Assembly: GCA_002482645.1 (NCBI GenBank)
Contig: DLGJ01000008.1
Location: forward strand, 186,001 to 250,000
Length of the DNA: 64,000 nt
Direction of reading: 5' to 3'
DNA from: Hyphomicrobiaceae bacterium UBA7697
Lineage (GTDB): Bacteria; Pseudomonadota; Alphaproteobacteria; Rhizobiales; Methyloligellaceae
Below the pieces are notes generated by a model. That model was given only the letters and a program-made list of their open reading frames with translations, did not search any database and was not told where the DNA came from. Numbering within the stretch: the first letter of the stretch is position 1; each line of letters begins with the position of its first letter. The position numbers and the translations under genes were made by a program. This document shows positions 45,135 through 54,357 of the stretch, one piece after another.

Positions 45135-46001
45135 ATGGATTTCGCCGTGACCGATCACAGACCGCCTTATCTCGGCTTCGGCCTTGGACTCCGTCCTCAG
45201 CACTACGAGGACATCCTGTCCGGGAACCCCGATATCGACTGGTTCGAGGTCATCTCCGAGAATTACATGGTGCCCGGAGGGAAGCCCTTGCGCATCCTCG
45301 ACCGGATCTGCGAGCGCTATCCCATCGTCATGCACGGCGTGTCGCTGTCGATCGCGTCGACGGCCCCGCTCGACATGGACTATCTGACCGAGCTCAAGAG
45401 GCTTGCCGACCGGGTCGATCCGAAGTGGATTTCCGACCACCTCTGCTGGACGGGTGTCCACGGCGTCAACCTGCACGACCTGCTGCCCGTTCCGTATACG
45501 GCGGAGGCCTTGGACCACGTGATCGAGCGTGTGCGCCGGGTCCAGGACTTTCTGGGACGGCGGCTCACTCTCGAAAACGTCTCCAGCTACGTGACATTCG
45601 CCGAATCCGAAATGAGCGAATGGGACTTCGTCAGCGAGGTCGCCGAGCGCGCCGATTGCTGGCTGCTGTTCGACGTGAACAACGTCTATGTGAGCTCGTA
45701 CAATCACGGCTTTTCCGTGAGCGAATTCCTGCACGGGGTCCCGCGCCATCGCGTCGTGCAATTCCATCTCGCCGGCCACAGCCATGAAGGCGAGCACATC
45801 GTCGATACGCACGATCACCCGGTCTGCGGCGAAGTCTGGGACTTCTATCGCGAGACGGTCTCCCATTTCGGTCCCGTCTCGACCATGATCGAACGGGACG
45901 ACAACATTCCGCCCTTGGCGGAACTGGTCGCCGAGTTGGACGTCGCCCGCAGGATCGCCCGCGAGGTCAAATCCGGCCGGACGATGGCCGCAGCCGGATG
46001 A
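45135..46001 (+). CDS. bufB: DUF692 multinuclear iron oxidative enzyme BufB
   Basis: The 288-residue TIM-barrel protein is of the DUF692/MbnB class. Metal-ligand candidates are visible in MHGVSLSIAS, SDHLCW, FDVNNVYV, FHLAGHS and DTHDHPV. BufB modifies Cys residues of the bufferin precursor, with BufC as partner. The ATG at 45135 follows a 76-base gap after bufA2. A longer frame reaching back into bufA2 is discarded because its upstream part is a shadow of that gene. Confidence 0.93.
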   Translation: MDFAVTDHRPPYLGFGLGLRPQHYEDILSGNPDIDWFEVISENYMVPGGKPLRILDRICERYPIVMHGVSLSIASTAPLDMDYLTELKRLADRVDPKWISDHLCWTGVHGVNLHDLLPVPYTAEALDHVIERVRRVQDFLGRRLTLENVSSYVTFAESEMSEWDFVSEVAERADCWLLFDVNNVYVSSYNHGFSVSEFLHGVPRHRVVQFHLAGHSHEGEHIVDTHDHPVCGEVWDFYRETVSHFGPVSTMIERDDNIPPLAELVAELDVARRIAREVKSGRTMAAAG

Positions 46002-46011
46002 CGGACACGCC

Positions 46012-46830
46012 GTGACGAGCCTCAAGGACCTTCAAGCGCGTTTTCAGGCCGGGATCGTCGGCGGCGACGACGCTGTGCTGAGCGATATCAACGATAGCAG
46101 CCGCGAAGACCGGCGCGTGTTGTTCGGCGTCTACCGCAACGCCTACGTGATCCGCCTCGCCGAGATTCTCGGTCACGATTACGAGTTGACGCACACCTAT
46201 CTCGGCGACACGGCGTTTTCGGATCTTGCCCACGCCTATATCGCGGCCCATCCGTCGGACAAGCGCAACGCGCGCTGGTTCGGCCGTTACCTGCCGGATT
46301 TCGCCCGGAGCACGGCGCCGTTTTCCGAGCACAAGGAGATCGGCGAATTGGCCGGGCTCGAAAAGGCCCTCGCCGACGCCTTCGACGGGCCCGATGCACG
46401 GCCGGTGACGATGGAGGAACTCGCGGCGATCGCGCCGGAGGACTGGCCGAACCTCGTCTTCATCCCTCACCCGACGGCCGTACGGACCCGCTTCAAGACG
46501 AACGCGGCGGACATCTGGATGGCCTTGAGCGACGGCGCCGCGCCGCCGGGCCCCGTGCTTCTCCCCGAGCCGCAAACCATCCTCGTCTGGCGGCAAGACC
46601 TCACCGCGCGTTTCCGGCCGCTCGCACCGGAAGAAGCGATGATGTGGGCCGAAGCCGCCAAAGGCGTCCGCTTCGGGATCCTATGCGAGATGGTCGCCAC
46701 CTTCGGCGGAGAGGACGGCGCGGAGCTGCGCGCGGCGACCTATCTCAAGACCTGGCTGGATACCGGCCTGCTGGCCTGTGTCAGCCCTGACTGCGCTCAA
46801 TCAGATCTGGTGATGGGAACAGCACATTGA
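46012..46830 (+). CDS. bufC: BufC partner protein (DUF2063-type N-terminal domain)
   Basis: The 272-residue protein starts at a GTG 10 bases after bufB. It has the helical N-terminal DUF2063 domain (LQARFQAGIVGG, FGVYRNAYVIRLAEILGHDY, RNARWFGRYLPDFAR) and a C-terminal domain of the HvfC/MbnC kind. It is thought to present the precursor peptide to BufB. Its last 50 bases overlap the 3' end of the convergent ydcF-like gene. Confidence 0.9.
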   Translation: MTSLKDLQARFQAGIVGGDDAVLSDINDSSREDRRVLFGVYRNAYVIRLAEILGHDYELTHTYLGDTAFSDLAHAYIAAHPSDKRNARWFGRYLPDFARSTAPFSEHKEIGELAGLEKALADAFDGPDARPVTMEELAAIAPEDWPNLVFIPHPTAVRTRFKTNAADIWMALSDGAAPPGPVLLPEPQTILVWRQDLTARFRPLAPEEAMMWAEAAKGVRFGILCEMVATFGGEDGAELRAATYLKTWLDTGLLACVSPDCAQSDLVMGTAH

Positions 46831-47614
46831 TCCGGCCCGTAAGCCAGTAGGCGAGCAGCCCCACCCATTCGCGGGTCGCGGTATCGATGCGCCGCAAGCC
46901 TTCCGAAACTTTGTCGAAGGGCTTGGTGAAATCCGCGGGTCCCCGCGTCCTATAGTCCACGGGCCAGGGCTCGACCTCGAATCCGGCCTGCCGGAACGCT
47001 CCCATGGAGCGCGGCATATGATAGGCCGAGGTGATTAAGAGCCAGCGCGAATCCGCGCCGGACTTCGCCTCCGCTTCGAGTTCCTTCTTGAGATAGACGG
47101 CATTCTCGTACGTATCGCGCGCGTTGGCTTCGAGAATAAGCCGGTCGCCCGCGACACCGAGTTGCGTCAGGATCGCGGCCGCGCCCTCCGCCTCGCTGTT
47201 CGACTTGTAGAGAATGCCCGCATCGCCGCCCGAAAAGGCGACTTTGGCCTCCGGAAACCGGTGGGCGAGAATGGCGCCTTCCAACAGCCGTTCGCCGGCC
47301 TCGTTCACCGTCGGGGCCTTGCGCGCGCTGCCAACCAGGCGATTCTCGGCCCCGCCGAGGATAATGAGGCCCGCCGGCGGCGGCGGACGGTCGAGATCGG
47401 CCCGGGGAAACCGGTCCTCGAGCGGCAGAATGAGCGCATTGCCGAGAGGCGATAGACCGGCAACCAAGAGCAGGAGCGCCCCGGCCGACACGAAGCGCCG
47501 GCCCCAGCGCGCCCATCCGGTCCAGATCAGGATGGCGCCGTAGCCGATCAGAAGAGCGATGAATGTGGACGGCTGTAGGACGAACCAGACCGCCTTGGCC
47601 AGATAGAAAAACAT
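46781..47614 (-). CDS. YdcF/ElyC family membrane protein (DUF218)
   Basis: The 277-residue protein has two N-terminal hydrophobic helices (about residues 10-31 and 40-62) and a DUF218 domain, with GLIILGGAENR, AFSGGDAG, LEANARDTYENAVYLKKEL and TSAYHMPRSMGAFRQAG. Family members such as ElyC act in envelope or peptidoglycan precursor homeostasis; here the role is unknown. It overlaps bufC head-on by 50 bases and lies 16 bases downstream of mgtE on the same strand. Confidence 0.9.
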   Translation of the reverse strand: MFFYLAKAVWFVLQPSTFIALLIGYGAILIWTGWARWGRRFVSAGALLLLVAGLSPLGNALILPLEDRFPRADLDRPPPPAGLIILGGAENRLVGSARKAPTVNEAGERLLEGAILAHRFPEAKVAFSGGDAGILYKSNSEAEGAAAILTQLGVAGDRLILEANARDTYENAVYLKKELEAEAKSGADSRWLLITSAYHMPRSMGAFRQAGFEVEPWPVDYRTRGPADFTKPFDKVSEGLRRIDTATREWVGLLAYWLTGRINVLFPSPDLIERSQG

Positions 47615-47630
47615 CGATGCCCCCTCGCGC

Positions 47631-49058
47631 CTAAGCTAACCACAAAGCGGCAAGACCAAGGAAGGCGAAGAATCCGACGACATCCGTCACCGTCGTCACA
47701 AACACCCCCGAGGCGATGGCGGGATCGAGATCGAGCGCATCGAGCCCGAGCGGGATCAAGATGCCGGCGAGCGCGGCCGCGAACAGGTTGACGACCATGG
47801 CGACGCCTATCACGAGCCCGAGGCCGTCGCTTCCGAACCAGAAATAGGCGATGGTCGCCATGATGACCGCGAACAGGAGCCCGTTGAGAAGGCCCACGGC
47901 GGTCTCGCGGCCGATCACGCGCATGGCGTTCGCCGGACCGAGATCCTGGGTCGCCAGCGCCCGCACCGCGACGGTCATGGTCTGCGTTCCGGCATTGCCG
48001 CCCATGGACGCGACGATCGGCATCAGCACGGCCAGTGCCACCATTTCGGAGATGGTCGCCTCGAAGAAGCTGATGACGACGGATGCGGCAATGGCGGTGA
48101 TCAGATTGGCCACGAGCCAAGCGAACCGCAGCCGCGTCGTCTCCCAAACCGTGTCGGCCATCGACTCGCCACCGACGCCGCCCATGGCGAGAATGTCCTC
48201 GGACGCCTCTTCCTGCACGACCTCGACGATATCGTCGGCGGTGATCACACCCACGAGGCGTCCGTCATCGTCCACGACCGGCGCCGAGTTCATATTGTAG
48301 CGTTCGAACAGCCGCGCGACCTCCTCCTGGTCGGCGGCAACCGGGATGGGATGCATTTCCTCGTCGATGATCGTTTCCATCTGCGTCGGGCGCTTCGACC
48401 GCAAGATCTTGTTCAGCGCCACGCAGCCCATCAGGTGATAGGCGGGATCGACCACGAAAAGCTCGTAAAACCGCTCGGGCAGGTCCGTCGCCTCGCGCAT
48501 ATAGTCGATCGTCTGCCCCACCGACCAAAACGGCGGCACGGCGATCAGATCCGTCTGCATGATGCGGCCGGCGGAGTCCTCCGGATATTCGAGGCTGCGC
48601 TGCAGCGCGATCCGCTCGAAATACGGAAGCTTGGACAGGATGTCCTGTTGGTCGGCCCGGTCGAGATCCTCCAACAGATAGACGGCGTCGTCCGAGTCGA
48701 GCTCTTTCAGCGCCTCGGCGACCTGCTCGGCCGGCATGTCCTCGAGAATCTGGTCGCGGACCGCCTCGTCGAGCTCGGGAAGCGCCGCGGCCTTGAAATC
48801 CTCACCCAGCGCCTCGATAAGCTTGGCGCGTCCTTCTTGCCGGAGAACTTCGAGAAGATCGGCGAGGTCCGCCTCGTGCAGATCGACGGTCAGGGCCCGC
48901 GCACGGGGGACATCGCCCTCGTCGAGTGCATCGGCAACCGCATGGAGGAACTCGGGACGAATGTCCCCCTCCTCGTCGCGTAAGGAAAGATCGCTTACGG
49001 CGTCCTGCATGAACCGTCCAATCGCTGGGGCTTTCAGGGCTCGAACCGGCGGGAACAT
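47631..49058 (-). CDS. mgtE: Magnesium transporter MgtE
   Basis: The 475-residue protein has the cytosolic N domain of helical repeats (LHEADLADLLEVL, ELDSDDAVYLLEDL), a CBS pair sensing Mg2+ (FVVDPAYHLMGCVALNKIL, SAPVVDDDGRLVGVITADDI) and five C-terminal transmembrane helices with PIVASMGGNAGTQ. This is the full MgtE layout. The start may instead be the ATG at 49010 (MQDAVSDLSL), since the first 16 residues are not conserved in character. The ydcF-like gene follows on the same strand. Confidence 0.95.
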   Translation of the reverse strand: MFPPVRALKAPAIGRFMQDAVSDLSLRDEEGDIRPEFLHAVADALDEGDVPRARALTVDLHEADLADLLEVLRQEGRAKLIEALGEDFKAAALPELDEAVRDQILEDMPAEQVAEALKELDSDDAVYLLEDLDRADQQDILSKLPYFERIALQRSLEYPEDSAGRIMQTDLIAVPPFWSVGQTIDYMREATDLPERFYELFVVDPAYHLMGCVALNKILRSKRPTQMETIIDEEMHPIPVAADQEEVARLFERYNMNSAPVVDDDGRLVGVITADDIVEVVQEEASEDILAMGGVGGESMADTVWETTRLRFAWLVANLITAIAASVVISFFEATISEMVALAVLMPIVASMGGNAGTQTMTVAVRALATQDLGPANAMRVIGRETAVGLLNGLLFAVIMATIAYFWFGSDGLGLVIGVAMVVNLFAAALAGILIPLGLDALDLDPAIASGVFVTTVTDVVGFFAFLGLAALWLA

Positions 49059-49237
49059 CGCGCGTCTTTGCGCCGTCGCCCGCGAAAGACGATTCGACCG
49101 TCACCGGCACGCCTGTGATATCAGGCCCGCCGCCCGATGCCTATGGACGAGCCTCCATTTCCCCGAGGCCGGCCGTCGCGGCCGGGCCCGCCCCGCCTTG
49201 TCTCCCGGCCGAAGACCCTTCCCCGCAGGTCGCGGCC

Positions 49238-50467
49238 TTACTGCACGGCGACGTAGGCGTGCTCCAAGCACTCGACTTCGACGTCCTGCCCGATGGAATT
49301 CTGTTCGTTGTCGGCGTCGGATTGGTTTTCGTAGTAGGTTGCTGTCGTCTCTTTCCACCTCACGCACATCCACTCCATGTTCTCGGCGGGCGGGGGATTG
49401 GGCGGAGACTTCGACGGCGGCATAGGCAAGTCCGGAAGTATCGGGTCGGCCGGCATTGTGCCGCCAACGTCCGGGAGCCCGTATTTTTCACAGTATTGTT
49501 GCGCGGCCGCGCGAAGCGCCGCTTTCCGCGTACCATGGAGCCAGCTCATGCCATCGTGTGAGACCTTCGTCGCGGCAAGGGCGATGCCCGCCACCCCAAA
49601 GCCCCGAGGGTCCTCGACCAGAACGGTCGAGAGAACCCCGGCGCCCGCCGCGCCCACGGCGCTGAGGCCGTTGAAGATCACGCTGGCCATTGCGTACTGT
49701 GCGTCGAAGTTCTGGATGAGTTCTCCCACAAAGTGATCGACGCAGGCTTCCTGCGCGGGGTCCTGGCCGTTTGTGTCGGAGTAAGCGATCGGATTTGCGG
49801 TGGAGACCGAGAAGGCATCGCCAATGGGGTTGCCTTCGGCATCGTAGGCCTGATGAACCGAATAGCTGCCGGTTCGCCCAAGAGCGTATTTGGACTTGGC
49901 GGTGCCGACCGTTTGGGGCGGACCGACCGGCGACGTCGCCGTGGCGCCCCCCCGAACTCCGGCCCCGGCCATTGGGAGTCTATACTCCTGGATGAATTCG
50001 AGATCGAACGCCGCCTCGCCAGGCACGTCGGTCACGGTGCTCTTGATCCGCTGACCCACCAAGTAGCCGCCCATGCAAGCATGCTCCGATCCGCTCGAAG
50101 TCGCTGGGCACGGCGTTTCGAACACAAAATACTGGTTCAGCGTCGTGCCGCGTCCCGTGACGACCTGGATGCAAGGAACGTCTTCGGTGGCCCGCGGAAC
50201 AACCCTCCGTCCACGGTCAATATCCGAGAGCTGTTGGACAACGCCAGGGTGATGGACGCTGCCGTCATCCGCAAGCTTCAGGCTGCAATTCTTCCAAGCG
50301 ATGAGCGTTCGATCGCCCGCGAGCTGCTGTGCGAGCGCTGCATTGATGGGCTGGCCGTCGAAGGTAGCGGCCGGCGTCATGGCGTTGATGCCGGACAACT
50401 GGCCGAGTGCCGGCCCCGCGAGCACCGAAAGAGCCAACCACAAAGTCAGAAAGGCAAATTTTCGCAT
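49238..50467 (-). CDS. Exported 409-residue protein, unknown function
   Basis: The ATG at 50467 follows GAGGAGGTAGAGCAG, a strong site, and opens a signal peptide of about 22 residues (ending GPALGQ). The mature protein has several Cys, a Gly/Ala-rich hydrophobic part (SVIFNGLSAVGAAGAGVLS) and a Pro-rich stretch near residue 360 (PMPPSKSPPNPPP). A C-terminal Cys-containing domain includes EWMCVRWKETTATYYE. I do not recognise a family. It is on the same strand as the TonB-dependent receptor, 461 bases downstream. Confidence 0.75.
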   Translation of the reverse strand: MRKFAFLTLWLALSVLAGPALGQLSGINAMTPAATFDGQPINAALAQQLAGDRTLIAWKNCSLKLADDGSVHHPGVVQQLSDIDRGRRVVPRATEDVPCIQVVTGRGTTLNQYFVFETPCPATSSGSEHACMGGYLVGQRIKSTVTDVPGEAAFDLEFIQEYRLPMAGAGVRGGATATSPVGPPQTVGTAKSKYALGRTGSYSVHQAYDAEGNPIGDAFSVSTANPIAYSDTNGQDPAQEACVDHFVGELIQNFDAQYAMASVIFNGLSAVGAAGAGVLSTVLVEDPRGFGVAGIALAATKVSHDGMSWLHGTRKAALRAAAQQYCEKYGLPDVGGTMPADPILPDLPMPPSKSPPNPPPAENMEWMCVRWKETTATYYENQSDADNEQNSIGQDVEVECLEHAYVAVQ

Positions 50468-50928
50468 CTGCTCTACCTCCTCGTTCGACCATCCGGAACC
50501 AATCGAAACAAATCGTCCGGACCCGTCGCACACCTTGGATGAACACAACGCGTTTTGACAGCGTCGTGAACGCGGCACGCTCAAGTGTTCCAAGCCGTCC
50601 CGTGGATGTCCAGCCCCGGCCTTCGAATTTGCTGCACGGCGCGTTGGATGGCGAAGAGGAAGACGAGGCCTTCCAGCACCGCGGCATGACGGTTTGCCTG
50701 ATCGAGCTTCTCGAGGAGCGCCTGCCGCCGCTCGCGCGCGGCAGGCCTAGGAGAACGGACGCACCGGCCTCATCTGCCGAGCTTGCCTTGACTTGTCTTG
50801 AAGTATCTTGACCCGTCCGAATTGGCCCGTCCGCGGTCGCGGCACGATCAGATACATCCGAGAGGCGCTCCAACGTCCGCAACGGATCGAAGCGGACATT
50901 GGAGCTCCTTCAAGGTCTCGGGACGTCC
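50468..50928. other. Intergenic region with a possible gene remnant
   Basis: About 461 bases between the receptor stop and the next minus-strand start. A minus-strand frame (50769-50581) reads like helical protein (LLEKLDQANRHAAVLEGLVF) but has no start codon at its beginning. It could be a remnant or chance. Nothing else is recognisable. Confidence 0.4.
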
Positions 50929-53682
50929 CTACCAGAACTTCACCTTCACGCCCCCATAGGCAACGACCGGCGGGGCCGGCGTGATCGTGCGCGGGTTGGT
51001 GAAATAGCCATCGCCCAGTTGCGGATCGGCCGAAGCCGCCGAGTTGCCCGCATCCAGGTTGAAGAACGTGCCGAACACGCCGTACTCCTCGTCGAACACG
51101 TTGTTGATCAAGCCAAATAGCTGGATGCGCGGCGTGAGATCGTAGCTGGTGTGAAGATTCACGGTCCAGTACCCGTTCAGCGGCGCGTTCAGGTTGGAGT
51201 CGTCCTGGAAGAAGTACTGGTTGCTGACCGCAAGAAGGTCGCCGCCGAATTTCCACTTCGTCGTGAGCCAATAGTCGAAGCCAGCCTTGAAGCGGTGCTG
51301 CGGTATACCCGGAATGCGATCTCCCGGACGCACGAAGATGCAACGGACTTCTTCTTCCTCGTCTTCTCCCTCTTCGCCCTCGTCTCCTCCTCCGCCGCGC
51401 TCTATGCATGCGCCCGCACGCGGATTGTCGGGCGCCGCCAGTTCCAGGGCGCTGTCATAGGTCGCGTCGACGAACGCGTAGTTCGCATAGGAGAAGAAAC
51501 GATCGTTGGTGTAGGCGACGCTTGCCTCGATGCCCTGGCGAAGCGTATCGCCGCCATTCTCGAAGACGCCGCGGCCGGCGATCGGCGAATACACCGTAAT
51601 GATGTCGTCGGTGTTGAGGGTCCTGAACAATCCGGCGCTCCATTGCAGCCTTTCGTTGCCCCTTTTGTGATCGCCCCTGATGCCTGCCTCCCAGGTGTGC
51701 GACACGACCTGGTTCAGAGGCGGATCGGCAACAAGGAAGCTCTCGATCAGACACGGGTTGTTCGGATCGGAGCAGGCAAGCTCGGATGCGACGGGAGCGC
51801 GGTTGGCCTCGGAGTATCCGCCGTAGAGCGACAGATCGTCATTGAGCTGATAGGTGGCGCCCACGGCCGGATTGAAGCGCTCGAACTCGTTGGTGCCATT
51901 GAGCTCGGGGGCATTTCCGCTCAGATCGTTGATCTCGATCTTCGCGTGATTCCAGCGCCCGCCGGCCGTGACCGCCAGTTTCTCCGTGACGTTGAACGTG
52001 TCGGAAAAATACAGCCCGACATATTCGTTCTCCGTTCCGAGCTCCTTGAACTCGACCTCGGTGGGCGCGGACAGAACGAGTCCGCTCCCCTCGACCACGA
52101 AGCGCGGCTTGAAAAAGCCCAGCTCGCTCGAAGCGCCGTAGGTGACGTCACCCTTGTCGTAACTCGCCCCGATCAGGAACTGGTTCTGACGGCCGAACAG
52201 GTCGTCGGTATTCACCAACTGAATCGCGCCGCCCCAACTATCGGCTGTCTGACCGGTACGATCGATCGATCCGATGGGCATACGCAAGTCGTCGAACACG
52301 ATCGGATTACCGGTCTGGTCGAGAGCCATCTCCTCCTCGATACACAGAAACTCCTCGATGGCGCTGTCGCCTTCGCACTCCTCCGCCTCCGAGATGTTGC
52401 CGTCGTCGTGGCTCTGTTTGAAGTACCGGTAGTAGGCGACGCCGCCGAGAGTTGTCGTCTCGTTGAGCTTCGCCGTCGCGTTCAAGGCGGGCATCAGCAT
52501 TTCGTTTTTCGTCGTTTGCGGCGACGTGAACGTACGCTCGCGATCGAGTGCCAGGAGTTGCACCGGCGCCGAAGCGGTGACGCCCACGAAGTTGTCGGCA
52601 CCCGTCAGGCTCGCATGCACGTCGACGACGCTGTTTCGATAACCGAGGTCGAAGTACATGCGGCGGATTTCCGCCTCGGAGAAATCGCGGTACCCGTTGT
52701 CGGTGATGCGCTCGCCACCGAAATAAACGCCCCAGTTCCCGCTTTTCAAACCGGCCTGAACGTCACCTTCGGCGCGGCCGAATGAGCCTGCGCTGAAGAT
52801 CGCCTCGCCGCCCTGATAGGTGAAGCCGTTCTTCATGTTGACGACAATGGCGCCGCCGAGAGCGTTGAGCCCGAAGACGGGATTGCCACTCACCACGGCG
52901 AGATTGTCGATGGCGATTTCCGGCAAGAAGTCCCAGTTCACGTTATCGCCGAAGGACTCGTTGATGCGGACGCCGTTCTGGTACACGGCCAATCCTTGAG
53001 GCACGCCGTTCACTGGCGAGGACTCAAAGCCGCGATACTGGATGTTGGTCTGGAACTCGTTGCCCTGCAGATCGCCGATGATGACGCCCGGGACACGTTG
53101 CTGGAGGATTTCCTGGAACGTGTCGACATAGCCTTGGCGGGCGAAGTCGGTGCCTTCCAGGACCGTGACGCCGCCCGGGACTTTCTCAAGCGGCAGATCG
53201 GCTCCCGGCACCGGCGAGATGGGAACGCCGGTGGTGGCGGACATCACGCTGCCTTCCGTTTCGAGTCCGATGGGCGCGATCTGTTCGACGAAGGTCGGCT
53301 CCACGGGCACCGGGGTCGCCGGAGGCGGCGTATAACGGGGCGCGGCCGGCGGCTGCGCGGGCGACGGGCTACGCCGCACGACCGGCTGAGGCTTCGGCTT
53401 CGGCACGGGTTCTGGCTGCGCGGCCGGCTTCGGCTGAACCACCTCAATGGCGGGCACCTGCTCGACGGCCTCTCCCACACCCTCGCCCGAAACACCTTCG
53501 GTGGCCAGTCCATCGTCGGTGGCGTCACCCGTCTCCGGCCCCGCCGTGTCGCTATTCGCCGGCGCGGCGGCATCAGGCGGCGAACCGCTCTCGCCCGCGC
53601 CGTCCGTTTGAGCGAATGCCATGCTCGCTGCAAACAAGATCGCACCGGCCGCGATCCAGCCGAGCCAAGTAGGTCGTGTCAT
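50929..53682 (-). CDS. TonB-dependent outer-membrane receptor with acidic loop
   Basis: The 917-residue receptor has a signal peptide (about 1-25) and a long Pro/Lys-rich linker (about 75-145) containing a possible TonB box (IEVVQ). A plug domain follows (EKVPGGVTVLEGTDF, LQQRVPGVIIGDLQGNEFQ, YQNGVRINESFGDNVNWDFL), then a 22-strand-type barrel ending in VAYGGVKVKFW. Around residues 760-778 (bases 51349-51402) an extracellular-type loop is almost all Gly, Asp and Glu and is bounded by two Cys. It could bind a hard cation. No TonB, ExbB or inner-membrane transporter lies nearby, so the substrate is unknown. GGAGGGCATC precedes the ATG, which overlaps the previous gene's stop. Confidence 0.93.
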   Translation of the reverse strand: MTRPTWLGWIAAGAILFAASMAFAQTDGAGESGSPPDAAAPANSDTAGPETGDATDDGLATEGVSGEGVGEAVEQVPAIEVVQPKPAAQPEPVPKPKPQPVVRRSPSPAQPPAAPRYTPPPATPVPVEPTFVEQIAPIGLETEGSVMSATTGVPISPVPGADLPLEKVPGGVTVLEGTDFARQGYVDTFQEILQQRVPGVIIGDLQGNEFQTNIQYRGFESSPVNGVPQGLAVYQNGVRINESFGDNVNWDFLPEIAIDNLAVVSGNPVFGLNALGGAIVVNMKNGFTYQGGEAIFSAGSFGRAEGDVQAGLKSGNWGVYFGGERITDNGYRDFSEAEIRRMYFDLGYRNSVVDVHASLTGADNFVGVTASAPVQLLALDRERTFTSPQTTKNEMLMPALNATAKLNETTTLGGVAYYRYFKQSHDDGNISEAEECEGDSAIEEFLCIEEEMALDQTGNPIVFDDLRMPIGSIDRTGQTADSWGGAIQLVNTDDLFGRQNQFLIGASYDKGDVTYGASSELGFFKPRFVVEGSGLVLSAPTEVEFKELGTENEYVGLYFSDTFNVTEKLAVTAGGRWNHAKIEINDLSGNAPELNGTNEFERFNPAVGATYQLNDDLSLYGGYSEANRAPVASELACSDPNNPCLIESFLVADPPLNQVVSHTWEAGIRGDHKRGNERLQWSAGLFRTLNTDDIITVYSPIAGRGVFENGGDTLRQGIEASVAYTNDRFFSYANYAFVDATYDSALELAAPDNPRAGACIERGGGGDEGEEGEDEEEEVRCIFVRPGDRIPGIPQHRFKAGFDYWLTTKWKFGGDLLAVSNQYFFQDDSNLNAPLNGYWTVNLHTSYDLTPRIQLFGLINNVFDEEYGVFGTFFNLDAGNSAASADPQLGDGYFTNPRTITPAPPVVAYGGVKVKFW

Positions 53683-54356
53683 GATGCCCTCCACGGCAGT
53701 GATTTCATGGACAAGAAATTCTCGATACGCACGAAACGGCGATGGCGCTCCGGAGCGCACGCGAGCGCGTGCGCGAGCTGCCACGAAAGAATGTCAGGGC
53801 GTGAAAGGAGGGGGTGTTTCGCGGGCGGAGACTTGAGCCGTTGGGCGTCTCGGGCCGCCGCGCTCCGGATCGACTGAGCGCAAGGAAGACTGAAAGGTGT
53901 TGCGGAAGCCTTGGTGGCGGGCTTCAGCGGCGACTCACCGTCCGGCCCGCCAACGTCACCGGGCGTGAGCGTCTCAAGGTCGAGGAGAGTGGCCTGGAAC
54001 GGGGTCCATACAATTGCTGCCCGGCGTTCGGGAGGCGGCACGGGAGGCGCCCCGGCCTGATGCGGCCGCCAAGCGGGCTTGTTTTCCGGCGCAAGAAGAA
54101 GCCGCCGGTCCCAGCCGCACACAACCTTTGCGACGCCGCACAGTTCCTCGGAATCGCTGTCGGAAGATTGGCTGTCGCCCAGCAGCAACTGAAGCGCATC
54201 GCCGGGAATGAGAGCTGCAGGGCTGGCAACATCGGACACCGCACCGGCGGCGGCCTCGGCCACAACCTGCGCGTCCGCTGTGTCCACGCGTGCGCCGCTC
54301 GATCCCAAAAGGACCAAGACCAACGCAAACGCGCTGATAATGACGCGAAAAGTCAC
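53679..54356 (-). CDS. Exported 225-residue protein coupled to the receptor
   Basis: The GTG at 54356 follows GGGGGGC by 7 bases and gives a signal peptide (TFRVIISAFALVLVLLGSS). The mature part has a Cys pair (LCGVAKVVCGW), a Pro-rich middle and a basic end. Its stop codon lies inside the ATGA that starts the TonB-dependent receptor, so the two are translationally coupled, the best evidence that it is a real gene. I do not recognise a family; a small periplasmic or surface partner of the receptor is one guess. Confidence 0.6.
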   Translation of the reverse strand: MTFRVIISAFALVLVLLGSSGARVDTADAQVVAEAAAGAVSDVASPAALIPGDALQLLLGDSQSSDSDSEELCGVAKVVCGWDRRLLLAPENKPAWRPHQAGAPPVPPPERRAAIVWTPFQATLLDLETLTPGDVGGPDGESPLKPATKASATPFSLPCAQSIRSAAARDAQRLKSPPAKHPLLSRPDILSWQLAHALACAPERHRRFVRIENFLSMKSLPWRAS

Positions 54357-54357
54357 G

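Noticed and set aside
49060..49165. M-box-like fragments (GAGGCTC, CAAAGACGC) upstream of mgtE on the minus strand
   Set aside because: The two short motifs are too far apart and the conserved 3' half of the magnesium riboswitch is missing. A covariance-model search would settle it.
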